Assembly: GCA_000442125.1 (NCBI GenBank)
Contig: KE546967.1
Location: 1,922,001-1,986,000, forward strand
Direction of reading: 5' to 3'
Origin: Opeltia flavorubescens
Taxonomy: Eukaryota; Ascomycota; Lecanoromycetes; Teloschistales; Teloschistaceae
DNA length: 64,000 nucleotides
Shown here in pieces: positions 11,442 through 22,338 of this stretch; the stretch's first letter is position 1, and the number at the start of each line of letters is the position of its first letter. The notes beneath the pieces were generated by a model. The model did not search any database and was not told the DNA's origin. It saw only the letters and a list, made by a program, of their open reading frames with translations. A program made the translations under genes and the position numbers.

Positions 11442-12856
11442 TCAATGCTTTTTCATAAGCCTCGCTCGGATTTCCGCGAGTGGTACGTCTTCTTCAGCCT
11501 CCTCATCGACCCCAAAGTCATGGAGAGTTTCACCCTCCGAATTATGCCAATCCAATCCAGGTTTTTTTGAATGAAGACGACTAGTCGTATGCTGCGACTG
11601 ATCTGCGGAGATTTGAGTTTTGCTGTGATTTGTTTCCCACGGCGTCTTGGGAATCGTATCGCCACGCTTTGCGTACCGTAAGATATCTAATTCTTGTCTC
11701 TGTCGGAAAGCTTGTACATCAAATCCAGATGTTTCTGCGCTGTAGACGAATGGGTCAGGCTCGCTCCTTTTGTAATGCCGCCTAGGTATCCGTTCTGGGT
11801 CGGGAGGCGGCCACAGGGTCCCAGGGTCTATCTCTATTAGTCACGTGTCTTGTACAACCACGTTCTAGGCAAGTCCATCACCTTCAAAGCCATTTGTCTC
11901 AAATTCCACACTAGAAGCATTCTGGGGGGTAGATGCGAACGGCCACAGCCACAAAAGGATCGTACTACCCATCGCCTGCTTGACATTTTCATAGATACCT
12001 ATGTCATAAGGAAATTCCTGCTTTACGATCTTAAGTCTTACACCATCTGGTCCGTCAACGTAGCCTCCTTGCGCCCTCGCCTTCCGAACCAATACTTCGT
12101 GACGTTCAATTTCCCAACCTTCAATCGTAGTCACATTTGAGCCTGCGACCCAGACGTTTCGGGCGAGCATGACACCAACAGCAAAGAGAGTGATTGAAGT
12201 GGTAACGGAAAAGATGAAGAGAAACGCTAGATGGATTGGTGAAGGACCTAAATACTGTCACCACGAATGAGCTGAGTACCATCTGCGGCAAGGTGGTACT
12301 CATACACTTGGAAGACTACGACTGCTNCATACGAAGGCTAGCCGAATATAGAGAAAGTACTCCAGGTAGATCATGGCAGAAGCTGAGTAAAGGAGGAAAC
12401 GGAGGAAGTGAGGGAATGTACGATAAGACACGCAATTGATGGTCCAGGGACAGTGATGGTCCATCTTTGGTATACATCTGCTGGTGTCATTAGGGATTAT
12501 CGACATGATTTAGGTTTGCTGCATCTAAGATACCTCTGACAAACCTTGCAATGATGGGCCCTGGGAGGCTTGAAGTGTTGACATCGTTTGCACCATCTTT
12601 GCTTGCTTTCAGTAGTAGGGTCTTCCCGTACACCTCGGGGTTTCCAATCACGAGGGATACGTCCTGGATCGGTGAAGCAAGCCCGAGCATATGAGACCCA
12701 CGTGCAAGCAACCAAGACATTGAACACGTATGATTGCTTCCGACTGAGTGCGCCTCCCTCAATATAGGGGAACAGCCATTGAGGCCCGTAGGCCAGGAAC
12801 GAGATGAGAGAGACGACCACGATGAAGTATATCCGATGCAATGAGGCATACTCCAT
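11442..12856 (-). CDS. PFA4: DHHC palmitoyltransferase Pfa4
   Basis: Four exons, 12856-12534, 12477-12308, 12247-11882 and 11827-11442, join in frame to 414 residues, near the usual Pfa4 length. Pfa4 is an ER-membrane S-acyltransferase; in yeast it palmitoylates chitin synthase Chs3. The first segment VVVSLISFLAYGP is followed by the DPG motif (CFTDPGRIPRDW), the Cys-rich domain (RWCKRCQHFKPPRAHHCKVC) and DHHC at residues about 114-117 (PKMDHHCPWTINCVSYR). Two more membrane segments and a TTxE motif (TTIEGWE) follow, with PPPDPERIPR in the tail. The N at 12327 lies in a codon that is probably Trp. Intron 2 must start at GTGTATG (12307) to keep the frame; the nearby GTATGAG would shift it. An upstream in-frame ATG at 12913 would add 19 residues. 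The class IV chitin synthase in this window is a possible substrate, by analogy only. Confidence 0.9.
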
Positions 12857-13083
12857 CTTGTTATCGTGCTCGTGCCAATAACATGAACGCTGGGCTTTAT
12901 GGGCGAGGTCCATTAGCCTCCGGCTAGAATTGCCAATTCGAGTTCAGAGCATGTTAAGATTAACCGCGGTGAGCCGGTCTAAAGAATTGACGTAGCCACT
13001 TCACGAAGTCCATCTCTAATCGATCATTTGCAGATGAAGATCTTCTTAGTCGTCCACCAATATAATGGCTGCGTGCTACTAAT

Positions 13084-14451
13084 CTATGGCAGAGCACCGC
13101 CTACTGACACCGTTATGCGCTCATTATCCCCTGCAGAGAATGGTTAGCAAACATACATTGGTGTGCCTATTTCATGACCTTCGCATCTCAGGACACCTAC
13201 CAAGAGAGACCGCAGTGCCATTCATACCGTGTTGAACGCACATAGTATTCACTGCAACTGCTGCCGCCCAAAGATCGAACCAACATGCTTTTTCAGGCGG
13301 AGTTGTGGAGTCCTTATTGACAACGATGTTGCATGGATAAGGGCCGACTACTGCTGCTATACATTTTCACTTTCTCAGTCCTTTACTTGAGTATGGCTAG
13401 AGAAAATCATGCTTACGATGGGTGGTAATTCTTGGCAGCACAGTACCGCCGGCGCTTGTGGATAGGTCAGCAATGTGTGATCGTTGCTCCAGGATCAGTG
13501 ACGCTCTTTGGATCAGAGAAGAAACGTGATTGCTTACTATTCTCCGGGTCTCCTCTGTCCTTCGGCGATGAACCATTTCTTGCTCGGTCCAGCTCCCATC
13601 AATTCAAGTGCGGCTGCGCATGTGTCATAGGAAGGGACTGTTTGCGACCTTGGTTCGCACTCCACCGTAGGCTGGTAGTGTTTGATAATTACTCTTAACT
13701 CGTTCTCCGCAGCTAACAAACAGTCTCTTGATCAGTCCGCTGTCTGTAATGAAAGACTGCAATGAAATGAAGCTTCAGAGGTAATTCCTTGCATCCTGTT
13801 TCTTTGGAGAGGACCTTCGATGATAGTTTGATAGTCGGAATTAGGTCGTGTTTTCAAAAATGGACGCGAAAGGTAAGATACAGCGTCGAAAGGGCGATAC
13901 ATACTAAAATCTTGTGCCACACCGGCAAGGCCTGAAGGAGCGACGCATTTAATAATGAGTGCTTTCGCTTGCTGATAAATATCATTGCTGGAAGCGATAT
14001 CGCCTGATACCCCCTACTTGAACTTTTAGCTTCACCTCCATCAATCTAGCCAGCTTGCATGAAAACCGCCAAACACAATCCTGAGACGATTCTGTGTACA
14101 GACCGCATGAACCAAGACGTCGATAGCGCATATCCCGTCGTCACCTAGATAGCGGAGCGGCAATGGTATAGAACCTCGGTGATATACATCAAATCGTGGT
14201 TCGTATATGTGCGGTTTTGGGTTGCGCGGGATCTTTGCCAGGGCGTTCTCGCAACTTTCTACTGGTAAGTTGGCTCCGTAAATCTGAGTGCAATACAACT
14301 TTCGCCTGGGTGCCGGCGCAGTAATATTTGGGTTCGATATTGACAAATCACCCGCCACATTGGGAGGAGCCTGCGAGAACGGAGACGGAGGGGCAACGAG
14401 AGCAAGTGATCTTATGGCGAAAAATACCAGCAGTATGATTGATGAGAACAT
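13084..14451 (-). CDS. Secreted two-module cysteine protein of unknown function
   Basis: I rebuilt six exons: 14451-14104, 14013-13905, 13712-13538, 13454-13417, 13356-13201 and 13130-13084, giving 290 residues. All junctions keep frame. The first intron (14103-14014) is the least certain because its donor is GTCTGT. A signal peptide covers residues 1-18 (MFSSIILLVFFAIRSLAL). Two similar modules follow. Module 1 has YCTQIYGANLPVESCENAL, then IPLPLRYLGDDGICAID and ALIIKCV. Module 2 has SYDTCAAALELMGAGPSKKW, then AGGTVLPRIT, YPCNIVV and NTMCVQHGMNGTAVSLG, ending GGALP. The layout C-x-C..A, LP-x-R/K, CxI, then a helix with a late Cys resembles uncharacterised secreted proteins of plant-associated ascomycetes that I recall. 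No catalytic motif is visible. An effector or surface role is only a possibility. Confidence 0.68.
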
Positions 14452-15335
14452 TTCGACAGAAGGAAGCGAACACTGAGATGCTGATCCAACAATTGCTAAG
14501 AAACCACGGAGATTAAGTTAGCTTTTGACTCGTTGAAAACCTACGTGCATGTTGAAGCTTCTCACCCTGGGAATAATACTTAGCCCGACTATGCGAGTGC
14601 TGAATCTGCTTTTAATAGCTGATGAAGCGACTTGCGCGTCTTGGTGAGTTATTTGCGATGCGCTACTACGCGCAATACTTGAAACTCCCCGATTGCTATC
14701 AATTTGAACATTATTTGTCTCGTCGACTGAAAAGAGGGTTTAATGAATTTATTGATGGTGCTGATCACGATTAACTTTGACGGTGGTAATTCTCGCACAT
14801 ATCAGTCAGGTAAGATGTCTTTTTCACGTAGAAGGTGTGCATGTGCATATCCAGATAGGTGAAAGGTGAGTGGAGACTGGTTGAGGTCTACCTGATGGAA
14901 AGGCAAACCATACCAAAGGATTTGTCTTGTTCACCAAGTCGCTATATCGATTTCGCTTCACGAACTGTCTTCGTTACTTCCATTCTGGTTAGCAAGCTCG
15001 CCGATCTTAGCCTACCAATCTTAGGGNAGTTACTTTCAACGGTAAGTCCATTTGATATCTACAATAGTCGCCACCGAAGTCGATACCTCGTAAGCTCGAA
15101 GATACAAGCCTATTTTCGATACTGTCGACTTCGGTGAGTCGGACAAGCTTTGTCAGAGCAGCCACAGTATAGAATAGGGAGGTCGCAGTGGCTTTGAGAG
15201 AAGAAATAGCAGTGGCCCCGTTGGTGAAGCAAAAGTAGACGAAGTGGCGGAGTCAGTAGAAACCAATTCTGGCTCGTCATCTGTACGACAGCGACCATCG
15301 GATACATCTATCCCCAACTGATCTTCGATGTCGGT
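14452..15335. other. Intergenic, no supported gene; one ambiguous base
   Basis: This holds the promoter side of the secreted protein gene. Open frames such as 14859-15137 (+) show no domain and include the N at 15027. I see no repeats or RNA gene. Confidence 0.45.
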
Positions 15336-15900
15336 TTAAACGTCATCACTGTCGTCGCTGTCAATGCCATTCCATTCTTCATCTTCTTTAGCAGCGGCCG
15401 GCAAAGTCTGCACGTACCAACGCTGCTGCGTCACTACCTTCGACGCAGAGCCTAATTCCACATTCCGTTCTTTCAGCTCCTTAATTGATGAATGATCCTT
15501 TGAAAATCTTCGATGAAAAGACGTCCAGGCTTTATTGATTCGTCTGGGCAAGACACGGCGTCCGTTGTGAGATGCATCCATAAAACCTTCGGCAGCGAGC
15601 CGTTAAATTTCAGTATCCTACCGTATAAGCGCCAGAACGAAGCTTTTATGGACACTGGTACATGGAGGAAGTATGCTTGCGCGGTAGAGGGTGAGATGGC
15701 TTTCCACCCGGAGGCAATGAGGGCTTGAGACATGGTCTTCAACAAGATTGATTGTAGAAACATCCAGATCATACTCGGCTTCCTCGTACTGTTCTTCCAC
15801 ACTTTTCGATTCTGGCGCATGATTCAACTAATATCTTTCCTCACGCGGACCTGCTGCTCGAGCAACTTTGGTTCCGATTTCGTCCTGTCAGGTGTACATT
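15336..15900 (-). pseudogene. Decayed coding-like frame of unknown family
   Basis: Two open segments, 15827-15618 and 15581-15336, lie in the same minus-strand reading frame and are separated only by a short stretch with stops. The same frame continues upstream to about 15900, again broken by stops. The composition looks coding: it is hydrophilic, with SKSVEEQYEEAEYDLDV near the start and an acidic end DEEWNGIDSDDSDDV before TAA. I recognise no family. The breaks are TAG, TAA and TGA codons of the kind made by C-to-T change, which fits neutral decay or RIP. It could also be a low-expressed gene with unusual splicing. Confidence 0.4.
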
Positions 15901-17445
15901 ATACCTAACCAAAGGTTACAACATTGAGATATGTTGGTAATAATTAGCAGAGCAAATCATTCGATTTGTTGACGCATGTCCATCTGTCAGTCTGCCGCGT
16001 CTTTGCATAAAAAGGATGGGCTCATCGAACGCCTGATCCCAAGACCCATCACTGGCTGGAGTGATCCTGCTATATCGATACCTCGGAAAGACCATAGGGA
16101 CCCAAAAAATACTTGCAAGTCATAATCGGAAGATCTAGTACAATCATAGCTACTAACGCCTCTTATGGAATCGAAGTAGAAACCTATGGTGAGTGCTGTT
16201 CTGGTCAGACCGGCGAGTATTGATATACTCGTGAATGTGGCAGCAGAACAATGTCAAGCGAGGTAGGAAGAAATTGGAATAGAAAGGTAACAATCGCTGT
16301 TATCAGCCATTCAATAAGGAGACTTACCTTTAATCATGCGAGATCATGTATCTTCGAGCGACCACTATAGTCAATTGTTCTTCCATCAAGCCTTTACAAT
16401 CATTGAATCAAATCGAATTAATTGGTATTCGAATGCCTTGATAAATGAAGAGGAATCGGCTGTTTCTTCCAATCATCACCCATGAATTCACCTAGTTCAA
16501 TTTTTTTTCATCAGATCTTCCTTCAACAGATCCTTCTTCATCAGGCCTATCTCGCTCATGTGACAGGGAGGCCTCCCTGCGACCCCGTCTCTTCTCATCT
16601 ATAAATTAAACCCTCCTCCCACCCTTTGGACCAGTCTTCATGACAGCAAACCAGATCAGAGTCTTCCTTCCTGATCAATCAAATGTCCAGCCCTTAGCCA
16701 TTATCATTCAACCTGTTTAATCTCTGGTTTATCAGCAAACCCGTGAGAAACCTGCAAGATGATTAACATCTCTGATGAACTCGGAGGGGTTTTGATCTAC
16801 TCACACATTATCTCATTACTATAGTAGTCCCGCCGGTGTTTGGCTGTCATTTTCACGTCGTAATCGATCTTTGCCAGTATCTTCAAGGAGTTTGCTCTAC
16901 AATTTTATGCCGAGTCTCCATTTTGCCAATTTTTCGTACCTGAGCTCGACCTATTCAGCCGCATGTAGCTGGCGTCTAATGTAAAGGAGATGATGATAGT
17001 ATTCTGTTGTATATCAAAGTTCAACTGTGAAAATTTAATATGATCTATTGAGTGACGGAGCTCACAGAATCTGTTATTGTGCCCACGCATTTGTCTACCA
17101 TTTCTTCTCTGATTCCTTCTATATATCATCGGATAATGGGATGATCTCAATCTATCTATCAAAACTTGGAAATTATATATACAGCAATTCCTCTAGGTCT
17201 TTCCGTAATATTTCATCTTTATCTCCATGTCAACCTGATCTGGTATATACTATCCAAGCCTAATGTCTTGATCTCGTAGCCATACCATCCAATATAATAC
17301 AGTGAGATGAGAATGCTATCATGTGTTTTGCCGAGCTTAGCGCTAGACGTACATCGACAAGGCCAATCCATCAAAAGCTTCATTCCCCACTCCCCATTAT
17401 CACTTAAATTGTCATTACTTATCCCGTTTAAAAATTCACCTTTTC
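15901..17445. other. AT-rich intergenic region, no supported gene
   Basis: About 1.5 kb with A+T above the surrounding genes and many T-rich or pyrimidine stretches (16500-16560, 16690-16740). Short frames (16905-17162 -, 17048-17263 +) are low complexity and lack support. I see no inverted or direct terminal repeats marking an element. Confidence 0.45.
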
Positions 17446-17598
17446 ACTTTCAGTGGCCGAAACATATAATTTTCAGTGGCCGACACGTCAACTTCCACTG
17501 ACCGAAACGTTGGACTTCCGCTACTGACACATTCAACTTTGAGTGGCCGAAACATACAACTTCAGTGACCTAAACAGTCGACTTCTGCTACTGACACA
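17446..17598 (+). repeat. Degenerate ~22-bp minisatellite, about seven units
   Basis: The tract is a head-to-tail array of imperfect units of 21-23 bp, each of the form CTTC-AGTGGCCGAAACAT-AA or CTTC-GCTACTGACACA-. Units start near 17446, 17470, 17493, 17515, 17537, 17560 and 17582. The last unit runs straight into the ATG at 17599, so the array occupies the whole proximal 5' flank of the next frame. Two unit subtypes alternate (GTGGCCGAAAC and GCTACTGACAC). It could be expanded coding sequence or a promoter array; both are inference. Confidence 0.75.
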
Positions 17599-19130
17599 AT
17601 GGACAATAGGAAGCCATTAGACATTAATGAACTCCGAAAACAGCGCGATGCGCTGGATACTGTAATTAAAGTGCAAGAATCGTTGTCTCTTGATGCGAGC
17701 ATATTAATCCAGCAGCGAGATGCTTACAAGGTCGTGCTTGCCATGCAAAAGCCACTGGTTATAAGTCGTCTTTTGTTCTCTTGCTTTCTCGACTTTTCGA
17801 TGGTTAAATGTGCTTTTCCTAGGGCTGACACCTCCCCAAAGCCAAGAACCAAAGGCCAGTGAAAGTCTGGAGCGGCTACGTGGCATGTCCCTTGGTCTTT
17901 AAGAAAGGATACCATCTCATGACTCTCCCTCCGAACTTGCCCTCTGCCTCTCCGAGTATGATAAACACTCGTGTTGCGATGTTATCGAAGCTTGTAGTGC
18001 TGGTGATGTCCAGAACGTTCTGTGTCTTTGTCATCTATAGAGGGACACAACCATGGAGACGCAAGGTGAGTCCGATCATCCGACTTCCATAAGTCCAGCC
18101 AAATTAACGTCATACAAATACGTAGGATTGGAAGAGGCATGATAGCTCTGGGCCGAAGGCTGCCGCAACAAACCCTTGAGGCCGCTGCTCGCTCTTGGTC
18201 AATTCCCCTTATCTCTCGACTTTGGTCTCCTTTTTATATATCACTATATGATGGCCTACTATCTCAATCAATTTACGTGCAATGCCTTGACTTCTTCCTT
18301 TTCCTTCTCTTTCTCCATTATTGTACATTCTACCGTATGGTCCACTCTTCCCTCAAAGTATCTTGTAATATATATTCTCGCTCAGTATATCAAATCCTCA
18401 CTTCATTCAAATCTTTCGTCCAACTCCATTTCTTCTATATCTCTTAGCTCAAAAAAGAGGGGCAATAAGCAAGGTGATCGAGGTTCAGAAGTTGGAAATT
18501 GAGTGTAGGAAGCGCATAGCTGAAGAGGCTAGCACCAAGGTCTCTCAGGCCACAAAGGGAACCTTGACTGTATAAAGCGTGTGAATGCGGCGGCACACAA
18601 GGTGGAGAGGACGGAAGCAGAATACAACAATGCTGAAACTGCTATGGCAGGGTACGTTTCGTTGGGCAAGCGGCCTTGTGCAACGTTGGATATGATTCAG
18701 GGCCACATTTCCGAAATCTCCAATCCTGTGGACAGACCCGAGCATTGAAGTGGGATCATTTGTGGACAAAGCTCGATCTGATGAACAGGAAGGCTCTGGT
18801 TCTGAAGTTAAAGGTGGCAAAGAGCCACAGCCCCCGCTGGGGACTTTGGCCACTGAAGCTCCTCACGTCGAGGAAAAGGGAAAAGAACCAGTAAGACCTA
18901 AGGCTCCCTCCTTGAATGTTATGCAGCATCCTAGCAAAGCTGTGTCGAATTACAAGTCTGATGACAGATTTGACCAGACGCTCGCAAGGAGCCACCGGTG
19001 GTGGCAAACTTACCTGCTCACGTCCTGTATCGGAAGCCCCTATGGCAAAATGTCCAACAAAACCTAAGGCAGCACGACAATAGCTGAGGCGGGCAGCGAA
19101 CGAGTCAGACAAATGGAAGACTTACTACTT
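17599..19130 (+). pseudogene. Degenerate multi-exon gene, hydrophilic coiled-coil-like product
   Basis: The first frame starts at 17599 (MDNRKPLDINELRKQRDAL) and is helical and charged to about 17755. It is followed by an intron-like stretch (about 17756-17821). Coding-like segments then recur to about 19070: 17822-18070 (with SPSELALCLSEYDKHSCCDV), 18460-18575 (VQKLEIECRKRIAEEASTK), 18580-18730 (HKVERTEAEYNNAETAMAG) and 18745-18960 (VEEKGKEPVRPKAPSL). These lie in different frames or are cut by stops, and I could not find one splice pattern that joins them. It looks like a decayed gene with repeated Lys/Glu-rich helices. I recognise no family. Confidence 0.4.
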
Positions 19131-19337
19131 CGAAATTAGATCAACATCGGACACTGTCCAAATAGAAGCATGCCCATAGCAACGGTGAAGCTCCTGGGGA
19201 CCCCTCATCGACCAAATTGTTGAATAAAGAGTTTGAAATCACAAATCATTCGAGGAGTACAGTACTTAGATTCTGATCGGCTTGATCCATTTCTCTCTCC
19301 CGGTCTCTCCAAACCTCCTCCCTCTCTGGTCACAGTA

Positions 19338-20144
19338 GATGGACTCTGCTGACCTACCCACTTTCTCTACCAACGCCGCCACCATCACCGCTAGCACAGC
19401 GTCCTCGCCTACTGCATCTACTGTATCCGTTACATCGACTTCACCCTCTACCTCCAACGATGGCCATACTGTTCACCTTAGGAACATGTCAAACTATCAG
19501 ATTGGCGGACATGGGTAGCCCATCTCTACTTAGATGACGAACCCGGTGTCCACGGTAAGCGGCGCATCAATTACCCAGCGGACCTTGGAACGAAGCGACG
19601 AATCAAGCACAGACGAGAAGCAGCTGGAAAGGCCACTGTCGTGCAAGATTCAAAGGATATCTACTACTATGTTGTCATCAACGGCAATTTCAAGTTACAC
19701 GGGGATGACGGCCAGCGAATGACGTCGGCTAAGGACAGTGAGTTAGCAATCGAGCACGTCGTTACTATCAAACCTTTCAAGCTTGGAGCTATGGCAGCTT
19801 TCTCCAATCAAATCCCCACTGAGACGACCCTTCAATAACGCTCCCTGAAATTCCATGTCAATGTGCCGGTACCGTTCAAATTGACGGCGCATAAAACGGG
19901 CACCACCACCGTGAAGAATCCGTTCAGAGGCGCGCTGGCCAGCCAGTCCGCCGGAAGTATTGAAGCATCGCCATCGGCAGGTACCAAAAAGCCAAAGATC
20001 AAAAGTGGCGGTGCGAAGAAGACACTGAAGGTCGGGAAAGACTGTGATGCGAAGGATGAGAGCTCTGAGATGACGAGTGACACTCTGGTAGCTCAGCTTC
20101 TCCAGCAGGCGCTCGAGATGGGGACGATTGGTCAGGTTGGCTGA
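19338..20144 (+). pseudogene. Broken hypothetical gene (Ser/Thr-rich start plus two further segments)
   Basis: A frame opens at ATG 19338 (MDSADLPTFSTNAATITAST, Ser/Thr-rich) and stops after about 55 codons. One base out of phase a second coding-like segment runs to about 19838, with DIYYYVVINGNFKLHGDDG and IKPFKLGAMAAFSNQ. A third at 19863-20144 is Lys-rich (KKPKIKSGGAKKTLKVGKD) and ends LLQQALEMGTIGQVG. KKPKI also occurs in the next gene downstream, but similarity beyond that is weak. No domain recognised. A frameshift near 19510 or an unseen small intron would explain the first break. Confidence 0.4.
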
Positions 20145-20286
20145 AAGAGTGACGGAGGATGTTGAGGGAGGGATAAGGTCAAGTCGATACCTCGGGTGCT
20201 CAGCTCGTGCATTGAAACGTTGTTTGCGTACGATTGGCGAGTGAGGTGATGCTCAAATGTCATATGGCCCACCGTAATCCAAATCT

Positions 20287-20345
20287 GTTGGGCCAGCCCG
20301 ATTCATCAAATTATCACTTGCTTCCTTTTCTTATTCGCTTTACCT
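20287..20345 (+). promoter_or_regulatory. Conserved promoter block of the unknown tandem family, copy 1
   Basis: The segment with CCCGATTCATCAAATTATCA followed by CTTGCTTCCTTTTC lies 120-180 bp before the ATG at 20465. Near-identical text occurs at the same place before the copy that starts at 40451 on the other strand, and a diverged form occurs before the copy at 21563. Conservation of non-coding text among paralogues suggests either a recent common origin or a shared promoter. Confidence 0.55.
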
Positions 20346-20464
20346 TCTTCCATCCTTCCTACATATCACCATTGGACAGTCCTTTGAGCTGAGTCAATAC
20401 CCAAGGTTTCACGATCGATCTAGCATACCGTCTTCAGAACGGCTTACGGCCAGAGTAAGCTACT

Positions 20465-20979
20465 ATGACAACAAAGGTGAAAATGAAAATTGACAATGGT
20501 TAGAAGACTCTGAAGTCTCAAAAAGGACACTGACAGCTCGATAGATGACAACCATATGTTTGAGCCACTGTCCAGCTCATCTGAACCCGAGAGTGAGCCG
20601 AAGAAGGGCCACTGGCCTCGAGGAGCCAAAAAGCCAAAGATCACCAAATCACATGTCAACATGGTGAATAGCGCCATCGAGATAATCCAGAAGCTGGTCT
20701 ACACGATGGAAAATGCCGAAGACGCAGAAGATGACGATAGCAGCGTCGATACCCTGGCAGTACTGTCCAAAAATGCAGGTAGTGGAACAGTCAATGGAAA
20801 GAATGGACGCTGCACTATTTTGGGCAGGCGAGCAGGAAAAGCTTACGTATGCAAAGATCAAAGCTGCAAAGGGTGATCCAGAAGAAGCGAGAGCCATCAA
20901 AGTCCGATACGAAGAGCTCAGAACCAAACGGCAAGAAGCTCTACAGTTTCTCAAAGCCTATCCGGGAACAGCCAGTTGA
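20465..20979 (+). pseudogene. Unknown tandem family, copy with one frameshift
   Basis: Exon 1 (20465-20498, 34 nt) and the 46-nt intron (20499-20544) match the layout of the intact copy at 21563, whose exon 1 is also 34 nt. Exon 2 begins DDNHMFEPLSSSSEPESEP and includes GAKKPKITK and an acidic stretch. It changes frame near 20765-20790, after which the family core follows: MERMDAALFWAGEQEK, then KIKAAKGDPEEARAIKVRYE and LRTKRQEALQFLKAYPGT. A TGA then ends it where the intact copy continues another 45 residues. The frame change could be a sequencing error. Function unknown. Confidence 0.55.
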
Positions 20980-21384
20980 GTGGCATGACATGATGGCAAT
21001 AAATCGGGGGCAACACTTTCGGCCCTCGCCGAATCAGACGTGCTTAATATTCAGGAACGGGTATTTGATGGACAACAGCTAGAGCTGAAAGGCCCTGATT
21101 GACAATCACAGATTGTTAGGGAAGACTTTGAAGCTCGCACGGAACTCTGTTGATTGTTGTGGGAGTCATCGGGTAGAAGGAAGAGAATGAGGCAGGAGCA
21201 AGCATCCGAATGGCGAATTTTGTCCGGAATTAGGGTGGAAAAGAATTGAGTATAGGAAGTGCAGATGCTTAAGGGACGGCTACGGTCAAGTCGCTACCCC
21301 GAAGACTCAGCTCATTCCATAGGATGTATTTAGCGGACGTTCTGCGTAACAAGATAGATAATACTTACATCCGCCCCGTCAGCT

Positions 21385-21450
21385 TCCGGTTCCGTTGAGC
21401 TAACCCAATCTATCAATCTATCACTTCCCTTCATCTCGTTCTTTTTCTTT
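21385..21450 (+). promoter_or_regulatory. Conserved promoter block of the unknown tandem family, copy 2
   Basis: TTCCGGTTCCGTTGAGCTAA followed by CCCAATCTATCAATCTATCA and a long CTT/TTC tract lies 110-180 bp before the ATG at 21563. It parallels the blocks before 20465 and 40451. About 100 bp further upstream both tandem copies also share GGTCAAGTCG (20174 and 21283), giving a tandem repeat period of about 1.1 kb. Confidence 0.5.
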
Positions 21451-21562
21451 TCCTTCATTTTCATCTTTGTTACATTTTACCATTTAACTGGCCATTCGAC
21501 GAAATCTGTACCTAAAGACTTCTATCAATCCTCGACACCTGATTTAATTGACATCGACAGCC

Positions 21563-22338
21563 ATGACGCCAAAATCTGTGGTTGATACGGAGATGGGTGA
21601 GACGAGCCAAAAGTCCAAAGCAAAAGAGATACTGACACTCTCATAGATGAAGGTACTTCCAAGATTGAGGAAGCTGATGAGGAGTATGGGCCGTTGGATA
21701 GTCCCTCTGAACCTGAGACCGTCGAGAAAGATGATGAGATGTTGGGGCTGCTGCCCGATAGTTCCGCAGAGCCTGAGAGTGACCTGAAGGACACCAGTAT
21801 TGGTGGAAGGCGAAAGGCCAATGAAGGTTCCGATGAGCCCAAAGGTTTCAAACGACTAAAGGTCCCGCAAGCAAAGGTCATCGAAATCAAGAAGACACTG
21901 GAAACGCTGTGGGAAATGCAGGGGCAAATCCAGGAAGAAGGAGAAGAGGAAGACGACAATGACAAAAAAGAAAAGGATAGTCCATTGGCCGCTTCACTCG
22001 TTCTGGAAAAACTTCAGACAATGGAACAGGTAATGGAGCGCATGGATGCACTCGTGAAGTGGGATGCCCGACAGGAGAAGGCTCATTTCCATGCTTGCAT
22101 GGCGGAAGGAAGCTGTGAAGAACAAAACGCCAGCGATGCGAGGTTCAATGAAATTCGAACACGACGAGACGAGGCGATTAAGCTTCTGGAAATGTACCCA
22201 GGAACCGTAGGTAGAGTGAGCATCCACGACGGTCTTAAACCTACAGCAGGAATGAAGGCTTTCATCCAATCCAAAGTCCTTGATCCCATGGAATTGGTAC
22301 CTGTGGAAGTTCTGCCAAAGCCACAGATTCCAAAATGA
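21563..22338 (+). CDS. Intact member of an unknown tandem gene family (acidic, coiled-coil-like)
   Basis: Exons 21563-21596 and 21647-22338, with a 50-nt intron (ACTGAC branch, CATAG acceptor), give 241 residues. The start MTPKSVVDTEMG is followed by acidic Ser/Glu-rich sequence with LGLLPDSSAEPESDLKDTS, a basic patch GFKRLKVPQAK, and an acidic Glu/Asp run. The family core follows: MEQVMERMDALVKWDARQEK, NEIRTRRDEAIKLLEMYPGT, then VGRVSIHDGLKPTAGMKAF and IQSKVLDPMELVPVEVLPK. The core is predicted helical by eye. No signal peptide, membrane segment or known domain. It is the best-preserved of at least four copies here; the basic patch and acidic runs would suit a nuclear protein, but that is a guess. 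Confidence 0.7.
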
